Assembly: GCA_028673005.1 (NCBI GenBank)
Contig: CM054118.1
Coordinates: 65,033,401-65,097,400 of the forward strand
Source: Tanypteryx hageni
Lineage: Eukaryota > Arthropoda > Insecta > Odonata > Petaluridae
Direction of reading: 5' to 3'
Length of the DNA: 64,000 nt
Within the stretch, counting starts at the first letter, position 1. Each line of letters begins with the position of its first letter. Below are positions 23,313 through 36,020 of the stretch, one piece after another. The position numbers and the translations under genes were made by a program. Under the pieces are notes generated by a model, which worked only from the letters and a program-made list of their open reading frames with translations, was not told the DNA's origin and did no database searches.

Positions 23313-23584
23313 TAATTTTGTTTGTAGTATTTAGGAGTTCTTTATAATAAGTAAAAAAGACCGCCTTATGGTCAGGTGGTGCCCGCCCGTCCGCATGTTT
23401 CATATATTACATAGGGGCAAAGAAACTAAGAAAATGATATAAATAGTTTACGTGACCTAATCTGGAGTGACATAAAATTAACTTTTCTTTATATATGGTA
23501 CAGTATCACTTATAACAAAAAATCTTTAAACGACTTTGTAGAACTAGCCAAATGTCATGTTTTTTCAGTACATTTTTATCAAAT

Positions 23585-24015
23585 GGGTAGCCGAGTCCAA
23601 GAAAATCAAACTTTATAGTCGCAAATCACTTTGAACTTGAAAGATTTTACCGTATTTTTTAATAGTTGTCAACGAAAACAATCTTCCTGACAACTGATGT
23701 AAATGCCTAATTAATTTCTCCTTCTTTCGTGCGCACGCGACATTTGGAAAATGGATAATCTACGACGAAGAAATAAACGTAAATGCGTCTATTTTCTTTA
23801 CGTATGCACAGCGTTTGTAAGGGAAAATAAATGGGTAATTTACGACGATGGAAAAAACGTGAACGTAACGATTACATTACTACTATTCGAGCGAGGTAAG
23901 TTTTAAATGATTGTCCATTGTTTTATTGATTACAATTGATTAGGAAATTTGTCGGCGAATCAAAAATTCGATATTTCCTTGGCATCACTAGTGGCATTTC
24001 AGTTCGTAGACATTA
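23585..24015 (+). repeat. Dispersed repeat, copy 2
   Basis: Aligns by eye with 20745-21375 at CCAAGAAAATCAAAC, GAAAACAATCTTC, GATTACAATTGATTAG and GATATTTCCTTGGCATCA. It lacks the tRNA-like insertion. A tandemly repeated pair (TAATCTACGACGA and TAATTTACGACGA) occurs at 23757-23850. Confidence 0.55.
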
Positions 24016-26040
24016 TACTAAGAACGCTTCTGCCTCGCATTTATGCACGCATGATGTGTGAATCTTTCCACTCTTGTTATGGTCGTAATGCTGTAAATTA
24101 TGACAAGTAATTCCAACAATAAATACATGCTACAGTTACAAACTTTCCGTTTACTTTTAACACGTATAAATGCTATGGATAACTTATTCTAGACGTAATA
24201 CATTTGTTCACTAGTTTTTGATCACTAATTAATATTAAATCATCAATTTACATTCATTTTTCTTCCGTAAATTTTAAATAAAAAATAAAAATTTTAACGT
24301 GAAAAGGAAATGGTTGATATAAAATGAAAAACTAATTTATTAATAAAAAAATCTTAGTAAAATCAAGAAACATCCGCTGAAAAAATCCTCGCAAAATCTA
24401 ATACAATTTAGAACTTTTTTATTTAACTTGCATATTGTTATATTTAAGCTATCATACTTATGGGAAAAAATGTGGTAATCGGTAAAAACAGAATTAGGTG
24501 TGAATCAGACTTAATTCCATCATAATGTTTCTCTGATTGTGATAACGCGGGCCAAAGGTTAATGCGGCTTTCTTTCGTGCTTGCCGTTCGTGGAAAATTT
24601 ACGTTGATAAGAAATGTTCGTTCCTTTCGGCTTCAGTCTCCGGCTTCCATTATGGTTGTTTAACAGTTCAACTCAAAAACACTTTGTTTTTCAGTGTGAT
24701 GATAAAAGTTAAAGAGATAGGGAAAAATGTATGTTGAGAATCCGCAGTTTGCGAACTCTGTCGGCTTTCAAAGTGTCCTAGCTGCGCGATGGATAGCTTC
24801 GATGAAGGAAACAGCCTTAAGCCCTTGTTGATTGTTATGTTGGAGTAATTTGGGAACAGCCGAACTTAGGGTTGAATTTTAATGATAGCGGAAAGTAATG
24901 AGTCATCAGATGGAGATGAGCTGAAGAATGCTAATTAAGACCACATTCCCGCCTGATTAAGCACGTGGGAACGGTTAAAATTTTATTCCATCACTTATGT
25001 AAAACATTCACGATATTACCTAAATGCGATGATATGGTTGACGTGTTAACTGGCCATGATTACCGAAGTTGGAATACTGATTTCTTAAGATTCTAATTTC
25101 TAATTTTATGGTAGTGGTAGGTATTTCAAAATCATTCCGTTGCATATTGTAGAGAACAAATGCGATACGTTTTTCTTTTCACTGTCGGAAACTCATTTCA
25201 ACTTTGTCTCGTCATTATCTTTCCAATACCACTTGTTGAAAAATCAATTACAAGAAACCATTGTCGTACACATAAGTTAGTAAAGCTTCCAAGAAATAGA
25301 GAATTATTTGTTGAAAAAATGGTATGCTTATTTTACGCATAAAATTGAGTTGTCGGAATGAAATGTTTGTTGACTTAAATGGTAGGTAAGATGTATATAG
25401 GATAAGATGTTGCGGTGATTATCGCGGTTATCTTTCCTTGAACTAAACATTATTTTATTTTATTCATAAATTCCGTTATTTACATGAATGTAGTGTATGT
25501 TTTGGTGAAAAACGATTAAAAAAAGCAGGTAAACATCTTGTGACCTACTTGTTTTTTTATCGAAGTAGACGATAAGTATAAAGTGTGAGAACAATCTGCA
25601 AGGTACAGAAAGAGGATAAACCCTCGTATTGAATGAAGATAGAAAAGCCACCTTTGGAGGCACCGCTGTTAAATAGGTTAGCGAAAGTCGGGTAGGACGA
25701 AAATAGGCGAGGATTGTGCAAAACGACGCGATTGGTTGAGAAAGTGACCTACGAACCAATTCACTATCGGAGAAAATGAGAGCAGAGATCCTAGCATATT
25801 TACAGAAACTATCTTGTAAGAAGCGATTCGTTTTCACTCCCTAGTGATATCGTCCGTTCTCTGACGCCTCGTGAAAACAGGTTCAAACGTAGTAGATCTC
25901 TGTTCTGAATCTTATTCACGTTTTACGTATGGAATTTAAAGCCGTTAAAATCGTGTTTGACTCGCGGATCGATTATTTTCGAGTGAGATTATTATTTCTT
26001 GTGTCGTTCGACTTGTCATAATGTGCTCTTGTTGAGGTTC
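24016..26040. other. No recognised gene or repeat
   Basis: AT-rich, probably intronic. A 125-codon minus-strand frame at 25837-25460 has no recognisable domain and is not supported. Confidence 0.3.
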
Positions 26041-26041
26041 T

Positions 26042-26199
26042 GTTGGGAATAATTTTGAAACGAGAAAAAGTCTGCTATGACCGGGAATCGAACCCGGGTC
26101 TTCCACTTGCCGGGCGGATATTCTACCTCTGAACTATCGTAGCAGAACAATTTTTCCTTTCTGAATGCGGATGTTTTCTCGTTTCAAAATTATTCCCAC
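26042..26199 (-). repeat. tRNA-like foldback element, single-unit version
   Basis: The outer ends are GTTGGGAATAATTTTGAAAC and its complement GTTTCAAAATTATTCCCAC, nearly the same ends as 20820-21041. Only one tRNA-like unit remains, on the minus strand (26071-26146). Its extended acceptor ends TCTGCTA and TAGCAGA pair perfectly, and it has intact A and B boxes. The anticodon loop is CCGGCAA, so normal tRNA function is unlikely. This looks like an internal deletion of the dimer or its progenitor. Confidence 0.78.
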
Positions 26200-27416
26200 C
26201 TTTACAGCTTATGCCTGTCTGCGTAGGATCTTCGGATCATATTATTCCATCAATTTCGAGGTTCTGTTGATTAAGTAATGAGATTTGACGAAAGTGATTC
26301 GGTCAGCTATAGCCCTAACTTTCCTTGTATGGGAGCATCAAAACATTTTCTAGCAGAAGGTCCTGTTCTTCCATTTTATCCAGTCCAGTTTAAACCACGG
26401 TTCTCACTTAGAAGTCTTGGCCCTAAAAATAGATATAGATTCAGTTTTTAAAATTATCACCTTAAGAGACCGACTGATTAGTGTATCTAATTAAGCTCCA
26501 GTATCGTTATCTCCGCGTGGGCGCATTTGCCCTCGTTAGATAGTATATTATTATCTCCTCTACAGAAAAATTTCATCTCGATGCTACCCAAGATAATAAA
26601 ATTTAATAAATATTCTTTATCAGCAACCATATCACAAATATTACTGCTGCAATTTACTTTTCTCGATGAAGGTCATTTTAGAAGTTGCAGTTAACAAATG
26701 AGAATAGAAAAAATATTTGAAATTCTGCATTACTTTAATTTGGCAATTTTTACTTCAATGAAGAGTTCCGTACTTACATGACAAATATCCCATTCTAACT
26801 TGGTATATGGGAGAATATATGGTGCAATTGCACCTATGAGCATGCTTTATGTGCCCTTGCGTGAAATCGATGGTTGTGTCGTTATTTGGACTCGTTGCTT
26901 TCACTTAAAGGATTGTCGAAGCACGAAGGCATTTAAAGTTGCGTTAGAGACACTTCGTCGGTAAATTACGAAGTACGGATAACATCTCGAAATTAGAAAT
27001 TTGCTATCTCGAATTAACTGTTTTCGATTTTTAGCTCAAGAATGCACGATCCTCGTTAACTGGCGGAATGTTCAATTGCGGAACTTGATACTGGAAAACT
27101 TATATCGAGTCCAGTCGGCAGTGTTCCTCGAAACCACTCCGCAGGTGAACGCTGCGCGCGTCGGCAGTCCTCTCGATTGGCAGCTGATCAACCACTTTAG
27201 CATCCCCTTCTCCTGCGCTTCATGTCGCCTTGCGACGATTCCTTTGTTGACTCGTACTCGCGTCTCTCAACCTGGATGCATTCCAAAGGCCCCTCTCAAA
27301 TAACGACTCCGAGTAATCAATATGGTCGTCGCTGTTTATTGCTCTTTTCCAACGAGTCGATCGAATTTTTTGTCGCGTACCAATTTATGCGCAGTTTTAA
27401 AGTCGGAGATCAATGT
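26200..27416. other. No recognised gene or repeat
   Basis: Short frames only. A 100-codon frame at 27001-27303 carries no known motif. Confidence 0.3.
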
Positions 27417-27763
27417 AAAAAGTGCTATGTTCGAGGGAAACGGATTACATTAGGCGTAAAAGATTTGCTTTTGATTGTTTATAATTTGAAGTTTTTTTAA
27501 ATCTAAATGATACCGTATTTTTTGCATATAAGGAATAATAAACTCGCGTAAAAGTGATTCGTTTAGGGCCAAAATATTATACCAATAAAAAAGTGCAATG
27601 TTCGAGTGAAACGAATTGAATTTGACGCACAAGATCTGTTTTGGATTATTTATAACGTAAAATTTTCTTTAAAATCTAAATTATGTCGTATTTTATAAGT
27701 ATAAGGAATAATAAACCGTCGCGTAAAAGTAATTCTTTTAGGGTAAAATGTTAAGCCAGTAAA
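27417..27763 (+). repeat. Tandem duplication, two diverged units of about 171 bp
   Basis: Unit 1 starts AAAAAGTGCTATGTTCGAG and unit 2 starts AAAAAAGTGCAATGTTCGAG, 171 bases apart. Both continue with GAAACGnATT, a TTGnATTnTTTATAA stretch, ATAAGGAATAATAAAC and CGCGTAAAAGTnATTC. Divergence is roughly 15-20 percent by eye. Confidence 0.8.
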
Positions 27764-29218
27764 AACCGCTGTAGCACGGTTTAATGCGTATAGCTCGAGT
27801 ATTTTACGAGACATTGAAATTTTCAGATCTTTAGCGTTGGATCGCCATCGAGATGTAATCAGTTTCCGTAATCACGTGATAATCCGCGTGAAAATGAGTC
27901 AAGCTTAGTTCCCTACCCACCCGTTATTGCTCATATCCCTGCCATACAGGCGATTCGGTCGAGCGTCAACTCTGACCCACAACAACGAGGTCACGGAACG
28001 ATGCATGCGACGCAGTTGAGAATCGACGCGCCTCGTATCCTGCGCCGTTTACCCCTCTTGCCGTATTACACCTATGGACCGTCCCATCCCATTCTCTCCG
28101 CCCCCACCCCTCTTTCCATCTCCGCTTCTTTTCGTCCCTTTCTTCTCATCGCTTCGCCTTCCATCCGCTCGGCCAACACGCTACTTAGTGCCAACCGAGT
28201 CGAAATGGACTTATTTAATGAGGACGGCTGCTTTTACGGATGACTTCGCGTGTAAGAGAATGAATAAACTTGAAACTTTTGTGGGGGAAATAAATGTGAG
28301 GCTTTCTCGGGAGTTTGATCGCGGGAACGCGCCTAAAATATCTATGCAAGTTTAAGTCATACTGCGAAGTCTCATGTTTTATTTTGTTTTTATTGTCAGG
28401 AGTTAATAGCCTTGATCATTCATTTACGTACCCCTAATTCCAATTCCCCATTTCCGTCCTTTATTCATTCTTTCTTATTCTTCGTGCACTTCTCATTCCT
28501 TTCTTTTCTTTACCTTTCTTCCATCCTTTTCTTTCATGTAATCTCCACTTTCTCCATTATCCCTTTTTCTGCTTTCTCCCCCTTCATCTCCCTCCTTCCA
28601 AATCCCTCTCCTTCCCCCCCTCCGTCCTCCTTTCCTCCTATTCCCATTCTATTCTTTTCACCCTCCCGACGCCTCCTTCACTCCCCTCTCATGACTCCCT
28701 TCATCTCCTTCCTAAGAATTCCGCTTCTTTTATCTCCTCTTCACTGTCATGCCGTCGTCATCACCGCCCTGTCCTCTTACCCTTTCTCTTATCTCCCCTC
28801 CCTTTCTCATCTCACCCCTCTCTCCTCAGCTTTCCCTGACGTGGAAGGTGGCGTGATTTTAGTACTCGTGTAGTTGGAGCCTCTCCTCATCGCCCTTTAG
28901 TCAGAGCTGAGTCGAGGGATTCTCCCGTACGGGGGCGTTGGGTGTGACAGGGGGGAGGAGTAGTCGCCCCTCTGCCTCCTTCCCTTGCCCAAGGATGTCT
29001 GTGTTTGTTGAGGAGCAAACGGGAAGTCCTCGCTCCAAAAGAAAATCACGCCGAGACTTTCAATTAAATACGAGCCGCGTTGGCGAGCACGGGAGAGTTG
29101 GGTGTTTCCAATCGACATATGTTAATTTTCAACGAAAATGAAATATTGCATAGGAAAACTGTTTTGTCGCTGCAAATTTACCTGTTAGAAATTTGAGGTT
29201 CGACCCTTACTGCATAGT
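27764..29218. other. Pyrimidine-rich and GC-rich interval without a supported gene
   Basis: A C/T-rich run covers about 28440-28870, producing a 153-codon frame rich in Ser, Pro, Phe and Leu. That composition is what a polypyrimidine tract gives, so I do not call it a gene. 27980-28250 is also locally GC-rich. Confidence 0.4.
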
Positions 29219-30638
29219 TAGGGTGACCAGAATCCAACGAGATAAAAATCTGATGTGGCCCCCACATGACTTTATCCATACCTGTAATATTTCTAAAAAT
29301 TCCAAATAGGTTAAATGATAATAAATATTTTAAGGAACTGCGAGAAAAATTCAAAGACTACAAAGAACAGAAATAGACTCATACCGTAGCCTTCTGATGT
29401 TGGATATAGCCAGGAATCTCCAGCAACTAAGAAAAGAAAAGGACCGTTACTAAGACGTAACCTAGCGTCAATTGTTAACAATAGTCGCCGGTAGGTGGTG
29501 GCAGCTAAAAATTAGTTTTTAAAATATCTCTTAATGTATTATATGGGGATGTTTCAAACAAAGGTTGTTGAAAATTTAATTTCCTACAACTTTTATTCCA
29601 CTACATTTTTACATTTATCAAATATTAAAGCAAATATTTCAAAATAACGGATGTGACAAGAGTAAACATCCACTTCCGTTTGATCGATTTTTACCAAAAA
29701 CTAATCAGTTCTTGTTACTTTTATAAAAATGTTAAATATAAAATTTCGCGTTGACCTGATTAATAGTTTTTGAGCACCCCCAAAAAGCTATCAAATACAC
29801 ACTCAGACATCATCGAGAAAATGATCAAAACGTGTTCAGGGAACCTCAAAACTTGTATTTCCGTTGAAATCTCGAAGTTGATTTTTTCATGAAAACAATA
29901 CTACATACTACGTATGGAGAAAGTAAAAATCAACTATGTATCTTCCACAATTTAAATACAACACGACCGGTTTCGCTTAGATAGTAGCGAAACCGGTCGT
30001 GTTGTATTAAAATCTTTGAAGATACATGATTGATTTTTATTTCTATGGTGGCGTATTTTCTTCATAAAAACCAGTAAATATTGGAGTAATGCCTCAATGA
30101 ATGAGAGGATCAGTAAAAACTAAGTAAAGAAACAGCGTAAACTCGGGACAGAAGTCAGAAACCCCATAAGTGCGCTAAGTGATCAAAATAAGCCAAATTA
30201 TATAGTCGTAATATTCTAGAACAACGGGAAAGTTTTAATCACTGCAAAATTGTCAGAATCAGTATAGTACTGGATAGATAAGTATGGTGTACTCTATAGC
30301 TCCGCTATAATTTTCATTTAAATCTCACATTTCCTAAAATGATGTAACTAAATAATATATTAAATATATTTTTAATTACGATATTGAATAGCAAGCAACC
30401 TACGCAAACTTACTTATTTCTGCGACGAAAAAAGAGCGTTAGGCTATGAATAACATCTTTTGTGTAATTAGCATATTTCCGGGGAAACCCAGATTTCTAG
30501 TACCAAGTTCCATCGCCAAAAATAAGATTTTCAAGCGCGATAGTATTCAAAACGACTCATTTGACCAAAATTATGAGACGGTCGGGAAATTGCTTTAAAA
30601 TGGGTTTCCCGGGAAAAACGGGACGTATGGTCACCCTA
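29219..30638. mobile_element. hAT-like element with TAGGGTGACCA ends, 1420 bp
   Basis: Left end TAGGGTGACCAGAATCC; the right end read inward is TAGGGTGACCATACGTCCCG, continuing into GGGAAACCC. These termini are typical of hAT (BED-finger) elements. The target duplication is not clear. The interior has no transposase frame and carries a foldback hairpin (29915-30058), so it is non-autonomous or decayed. Confidence 0.65.
29915..30058. repeat. Foldback hairpin with perfect 23-bp inner stem
   Basis: The inner arms at 29955-29977 and 29986-30008 are exact complements (core CAACACGACCGGTTTCGCT) around an 8-base loop. Outer arms AAAAATCAACTATGTATCTTC and GAAGATACATGATTGATTTTT pair almost completely after a short interruption. 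The whole is a near-palindrome of about 140 bases nested in the hAT-like element at 29219-30638. Confidence 0.85.
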
Positions 30639-31943
30639 TACATGGTATATGATTATGGCACCTACCGATTTTTATACATAAATGATGTACTAAATGTGAC
30701 AAACTGTATTTGGTTTTAAAAAATTCTAATTCCCCTTTGATCTGGATTTTTGAAGTATTTTTCCTGCATGTAAATATTTTCACCAAAATGAAAAAATTCA
30801 GCAACGGGACATATCTAATGCTATTCGCTTCGGTTTTACGTATGCTTTTGATGTTATTCCAAAAGGCAGAGAAAGATAAGTTTGCTTTGGGGGTTTTCGC
30901 GGCTGTTAAATTCTATCCATCCCTCCGCCTGTCTTTTCCTCTAAACAGTCTCTCGGGCTGAACGGATTTTGACGACTCTCGGAATTGGAGGACGTTGATG
31001 AAATTCATCGGCTAAAATTAATTTTGGACAAATGGGGCAATTTGGACCGTGGCATAGCACGAAATCAAAGTTACTACCCTTGTTGGACGGGTTTTGATGA
31101 AATTTGACTGGTGGTCATCACTTAAAATAATGAAAAGACTAATCTTAAATTAATTATACTGACCTGGGATTTATCTTTATCATAAACGGAAAGCGAACTT
31201 AATGCAACGACGTTTTTATTGTTCTCCGAAAGAAACTTTTTCTAATTAACCTAACTAGGTTCAGGAAAACGTGATCAGCTTTATATGTTCCACGTATTTT
31301 TTTGATAATTTCAGTTCTGCTAAAGAAGACGGCATAGTCTGAAAACAACAGTTTTACGTGCTAAATATGTTTTTGCAATGATGTGACTCATTTTGAAACC
31401 TTCAGCGTAAATTATCTATGTTAATTCATATTACCATAAGTGAGAACTCATTTTAAATAATAAATATATCTACAATTATTGGGGCGATGTTGGACTTGAA
31501 GTGTGATATCAATTGCTCAATAATAGATGTTCTACTTTAAGACGCAATTTACGCTTTGCGATCAATTACAGATAATCGAAATGCAGTGTTGCGTGCTCTT
31601 CCAATTATTTTATCTAATATGTAGGTAATATATATTCTTTAAAATGATGCGGCAAAAGCAAAAGAAACTTAAAACAGGTGACTTACAATGTTGGATATTA
31701 ACGGCACTGCTAAAGCCTTAGAATGGGTTTCCGATATGAAGTGGATTGGAGGATTAACAGAGGATGCCAATTTTTTTTTTTTAAAGGGGAAATACATAAT
31801 TCATTTAAATTAAAGGGGAATCGGACCTAGGTCTACGCGGAGTGGGTTGCCGGTCAAGTTCAGAATTTTCATTGTGTATTATCTTGAAATAATAATAATT
31901 CAGTTATTGATCGACTGAAAAAGTTAGTCTTCCACCTTTAATA
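30639..31943. other. No recognised gene; one degenerate copy of the GATGAAATTTGG repeat
   Basis: 31070-31140 contains TGGACGGGTTTTGATGAAATTTG, related to the tandem repeat at 36 kb. Otherwise AT-rich without coding signals. Confidence 0.35.
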
Positions 31944-31944
31944 T

Positions 31945-32330
31945 GGTTACCAGACGTCCCAGTTTTCCGATATTTGTCCCAGTTTCCTTTGTTAGTATGT
32001 CCCGATGTCCTTTAAGAATTTTGGGACGCCGCATTTTCTTCATATTAATCACTCTTACTATTTTAATTGAAATCTTTGTGCGATAGTAATTTGCATTAAA
32101 TAACTAAAATTTTGCTCGTGTTATTTCCTTGCTCACTTCTGTAATAATTCTGTACACGTGTTGTTTGAATTTGTAACATTATCTGCTACCTTTTGAACAA
32201 AATCAACCAAGCTAAACCAAAATTTGTTTATATAACACATAAACGATAGAAAGAGTAAAAATCATGTGCTTACATATTATCTCGGTTATGTTCTAGTCTT
32301 GCTTCCTCAGAATCTGGTCACCTCAGCCTT
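31945..32330. mobile_element. Short hAT-like MITE (probable)
   Basis: Left end ATGGTTACCAGACGTCCCAG and right end (read inward) GAGGTGACCAGATTCTGAGG, both variants of the GGTGACCAGA end seen at 29219. Internal GTCCCAGTTTCC/GTCCCGATGTCC repeats are typical of such termini. No clear 8-base target duplication. Confidence 0.5.
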
Positions 32331-32572
32331 GACAGTATTAAGCTTTTGAAATGGCGAACGACTGAAAATGAGGTGTGCTAGTAAAAATATTGAAAAGTCT
32401 TGTTAAAGTTTAAGTTGGATTATTTAATTATAAGGGTAGGTATGCATCATTTAAAAGATTATGGTGTAGAATGTTCTCGTCTTTGTTTCTTAAAAGCTTT
32501 ATTTAGATAACGATATATTCCATCTAGGTTTGGTGTAAAGTGTCTTGGAATTCATTTATACTCTTAGATACA

Positions 32573-33000
32573 ACTAGCAGATGTACCCGGCTTCGCTCGG
32601 GATATTAAAGCGGCACAGTATTTATTTTGTTGAAGGTTAAAATAACATAACTGAAAAAGAAGTCCGAGAACGAAATAAAACGCAGATGCCGGAGGCTGTC
32701 TGAAAATAATCTTAAATAGTACTTTATCATCATACTTTACCTTTCATTTATAATACTTCCTTGTAAACAATATTTGTTGTTTTTCCTCCAGGTGCTAGGA
32801 TGGTTAAGTTACGTGGGCTAAAATCTAAAATGAAAATCTAATCTGGATTTATTCCTCAACTTTGGCACAAATGTAACACTCAAAAGGACTGGTGCACTCT
32901 GGGGATTACCACTTTTTAAAAAAATCCAAAATTTTCTGCCAGCAATACACACGGGTGAACCGTAAAATCAAACTTATCTGCAATTAATTAAATTGCAATC
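32573..33000 (-). mobile_element. Non-LTR (RTE-like) 3' region, minus strand
   Basis: Read on the minus strand it ends CCCGAGCGAAGCCGGGTACA then TCTGCTAGT, the same terminus as 20120-20147 on the plus strand. Upstream on that strand is a GTGCACCAGTCCTTTTGAGT stretch consistent with a retroelement 3' UTR. No polymerase motif. The 5' limit is a guess. Confidence 0.45.
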
Positions 33001-36000
33001 TATTACGTTTGACGTTGCTACATCAATAATTTCGATGTTTCATAAAAAGTGGGAAGCGAATAACGTAATTCTTTCATCTATTTTAAGGTTTAATAGACGC
33101 TAATTCAATCGGAGGCAACAATGCGGGACGCCTTGGCAAAAACCGGAAAGAGTACGAAAAAGCGATAAAATTTCAAAAAGAAATTCGTATTTCTGACAAA
33201 TTCCTCCGTATAACATATAAACATCGCAATAATAAGATATTGTATTGTTTTAGCCGTCGAATAAAGCAAAAATGGAGAAAATTGTGTAAACTTATGGGAA
33301 AATATAATTGTCTCCCGGAGTCGAATGCGGGACTTTTTCCGGGATGTTTGATTTTTCTAGGGACCACCTCATGGGGGCTTAACGATTATGAAAATTTCAG
33401 CTCGTTAGGCATAGTAGATCCGAGGATATTAAGCGAGAAATATTTGAAGGAAGCGGCAGACTCCCAGCCAGCCAGACAGGTTGAGTTTTATATAGATAGA
33501 GAAAATGAGCACACATTATTTATCGCGTAAGAGATGACATGCATAAAAATGTTGAATTAAAATGAAGTTTTCGATGAGAATAATGTAAAATTCTTTGTGG
33601 CTGCTCTGCACTCGACAAGTTAACAAACTTGTCGAGTGCAGTGCACGTCATGAGAAGGAGCGTTTTCCCTATTTCGTAACTCAGAAAAAATATTAAGGAT
33701 TTCGCTCGAGAGACAAAAAAAAACTTGATTTTACTAAGTGCAGCAGATTGCATTAGATCTTATTCGAAAAATTTTTAAGTTTCCTACACAAGAAGACTTT
33801 TATAGGATACAACAAAAGAGAAACTTAGAGAAATTGATATCTTGACCTAAATGGTCGTCAACATTTTTATTATTCACCGATTTTTTCCCATCATACCCTA
33901 ACCATCTTTATATTTTCTGACTCTGGCGTGATCTCTTAACGGTTACAGAAATGGGATCGCTCGCGAGAAATGATTTCATCGGTCGGAGACTATGGTAAAC
34001 TGTCATGATACCTATTTCTGTTTTGCCCATTTTTCTGTGGATCTCTCTCCAAACTGACCGCTTTAGTTCTTACAGAAGCTGCTGTGACTGCGAAACGTTA
34101 CCACAGCAACGGTATGAGGAAATTTCATAGCTGAAAAGAATATATATGCGTTGGAGACAAATATTTCACTTTCTCTATATGTATTGCCAACTGGGTACCT
34201 TCCTGAGGATAACTATGCGTACGATTTTCTATTAACAGGTGCGTAGTGGAGGCACCTTATATAACAAAAGGCGATAATTAATATTAGTTTGACATTTTTA
34301 CGCGTCGTAACTTCAATGCACATTGAATACGAACTAAAATTATTCTAAGAAGTAATATCCGAATTTCATCTCCATTTCCGTTATTCTTTCCAAAACTGTC
34401 GATTTCTTTCTCTGACGTATTGCGACACAAAATAGTGGCTGCTCTTCTTTGATTATTGTGACAGCTCTGTAACAATGAGTAGATTTTTTCCGGGAATTTC
34501 ACTCTTTTTAAGCGCATTGAACAGCCTATCGGATGTGCTATTAAGCATTGCTATCGAAGCATTTGCAGCTGTGTATTTAAAACAGAATTTGAGGAATCCC
34601 CGCGATAGGAAGATAAACGGATTAGCACCATATTTATTCAAATCTCTCGAAAATGCAAGTGAAGTTACCAAAATGTCACCTTCGTGTTGTGTCTTTCACG
34701 AGTCATCTGTCAAAAATAGTTGTGAACAATTTAATCGTATAAATTATCGAAATTATAATTATTCCTGTATTATTCTCATTTCGAAGAATATGAACGTTTA
34801 ATTTCTTCATATATGTGCAGTTTCACTTAAAAATTGAAAAGTAACTAATTAATAAAATAGCAATTGTCGGTCATTTTTAATGAAACTTTGATCGATGTTT
34901 CCTTGTGTGAAGTGCATGTTGCTTATTTTCTGTCTATCCTCTGTATTTTCATTTTTCTCTTTTCCTGGGTATTAGTTAAATTAAAATTCTGAGGAATCGA
35001 TATTTTCTGCGAGCCACTGCTCATTTTGTCGTTATTTCTCTGCAACTACGTCACCTACGTTTACGCAACAGATGACGGGGTTATGAATTTTCATAAAATA
35101 TGATTAACGTCGCCGTTTTTTCTTGGTAGACGCGAAAGAGTTTATCTGCTCTCAAGTTTACTTTATTTTTCGGAGATATGAGCCAATAGATATGTTGGGT
35201 GGAACTGACTAAGGGCGTGTTGGTTTCGAAATATCTTATATATCCTTCAGAATTAAGTTTTCCGTTATCGGTATCTTCTCAAGTACTTATCTATACTTTT
35301 ATCGTATTCCTCAGTACGTTTTGCGACTACGAAGTATTTTTGTCTCATAATTTATTAGAGGTAGTGGATGGGATAATATGGAGAATTAGATTGATTTATA
35401 AATTTATTATTCATTATGGATTTTTTTCTTTATGAAGTTACTGCTTAAGCTTTTCCTCTCTGCGTAAGATTTTTTCTTACAGGTTAAATTTATTCCTACA
35501 CCAAAATTCATCTAAGACAAATTTAATTGTTTACTTTTAAAATTGCTGTCCCATACACAAAGTATGGTATTTACAGGCACAATTATCGCCTTAGCTTTAA
35601 ATGCGGTTGAGAATATTTCTAAGTTATTTTTCGTGGTTATATCTTCAAGATATTCAGCGATTTTGTTCAACAGCATATCCAATGTTAACGCGTAATTTTT
35701 AATAATTTAGTCTGTATTCTGAAAACAGTTGGTGCAAAAATATTTGGCTTTGATCTTGCACATTTGAAGTAATGAATAAAATCACTGTAAACGTAGGTAC
35801 TTAATCTGGTACCGTTTCATGCCTACGTCAACATTTCCGATTTTGTGATGTTATTTCCGCAGTTTCCTGAATTCATGTGCTAACGGATGAATTTTGAAGC
35901 TTGATAGACAGTGGCTGCGTTTTTTTCTTTTGTATTACTTTCGGAATGTCGTAAATGTCATGTTCTCGGTCTCAGTGTGGATTTTTTCTGGCTCTGCTGC

Positions 36001-36020
36001 ATTGCGGATTCGTATTTTTT
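33001..36020. other. No recognised gene; contains a perfect hairpin
   Basis: AT-rich. Open frames up to 108 codons (34475-34801) lack motifs. One B-box-like CCCGGAGTCGAATGCGGGA at about 33315 may be a SINE remnant. The hairpin is listed separately. Confidence 0.3.
33607..33640. repeat. Perfect 15-bp stem, 4-base loop hairpin
   Basis: TGCACTCGACAAGTT (33607-33621), loop AACA, then the exact complement (33626-33640). The spacing is that of a transcriptional hairpin or a short palindrome; the arm CACTCGACAAGTT includes GTCGAG. No flanking T-run or known RNA family recognised. Confidence 0.8.

Noticed and set aside
28412..28873. 153-codon frame rich in Ser, Pro, Phe and Leu
   Set aside because: Produced by a long pyrimidine tract; no motif or splice support.
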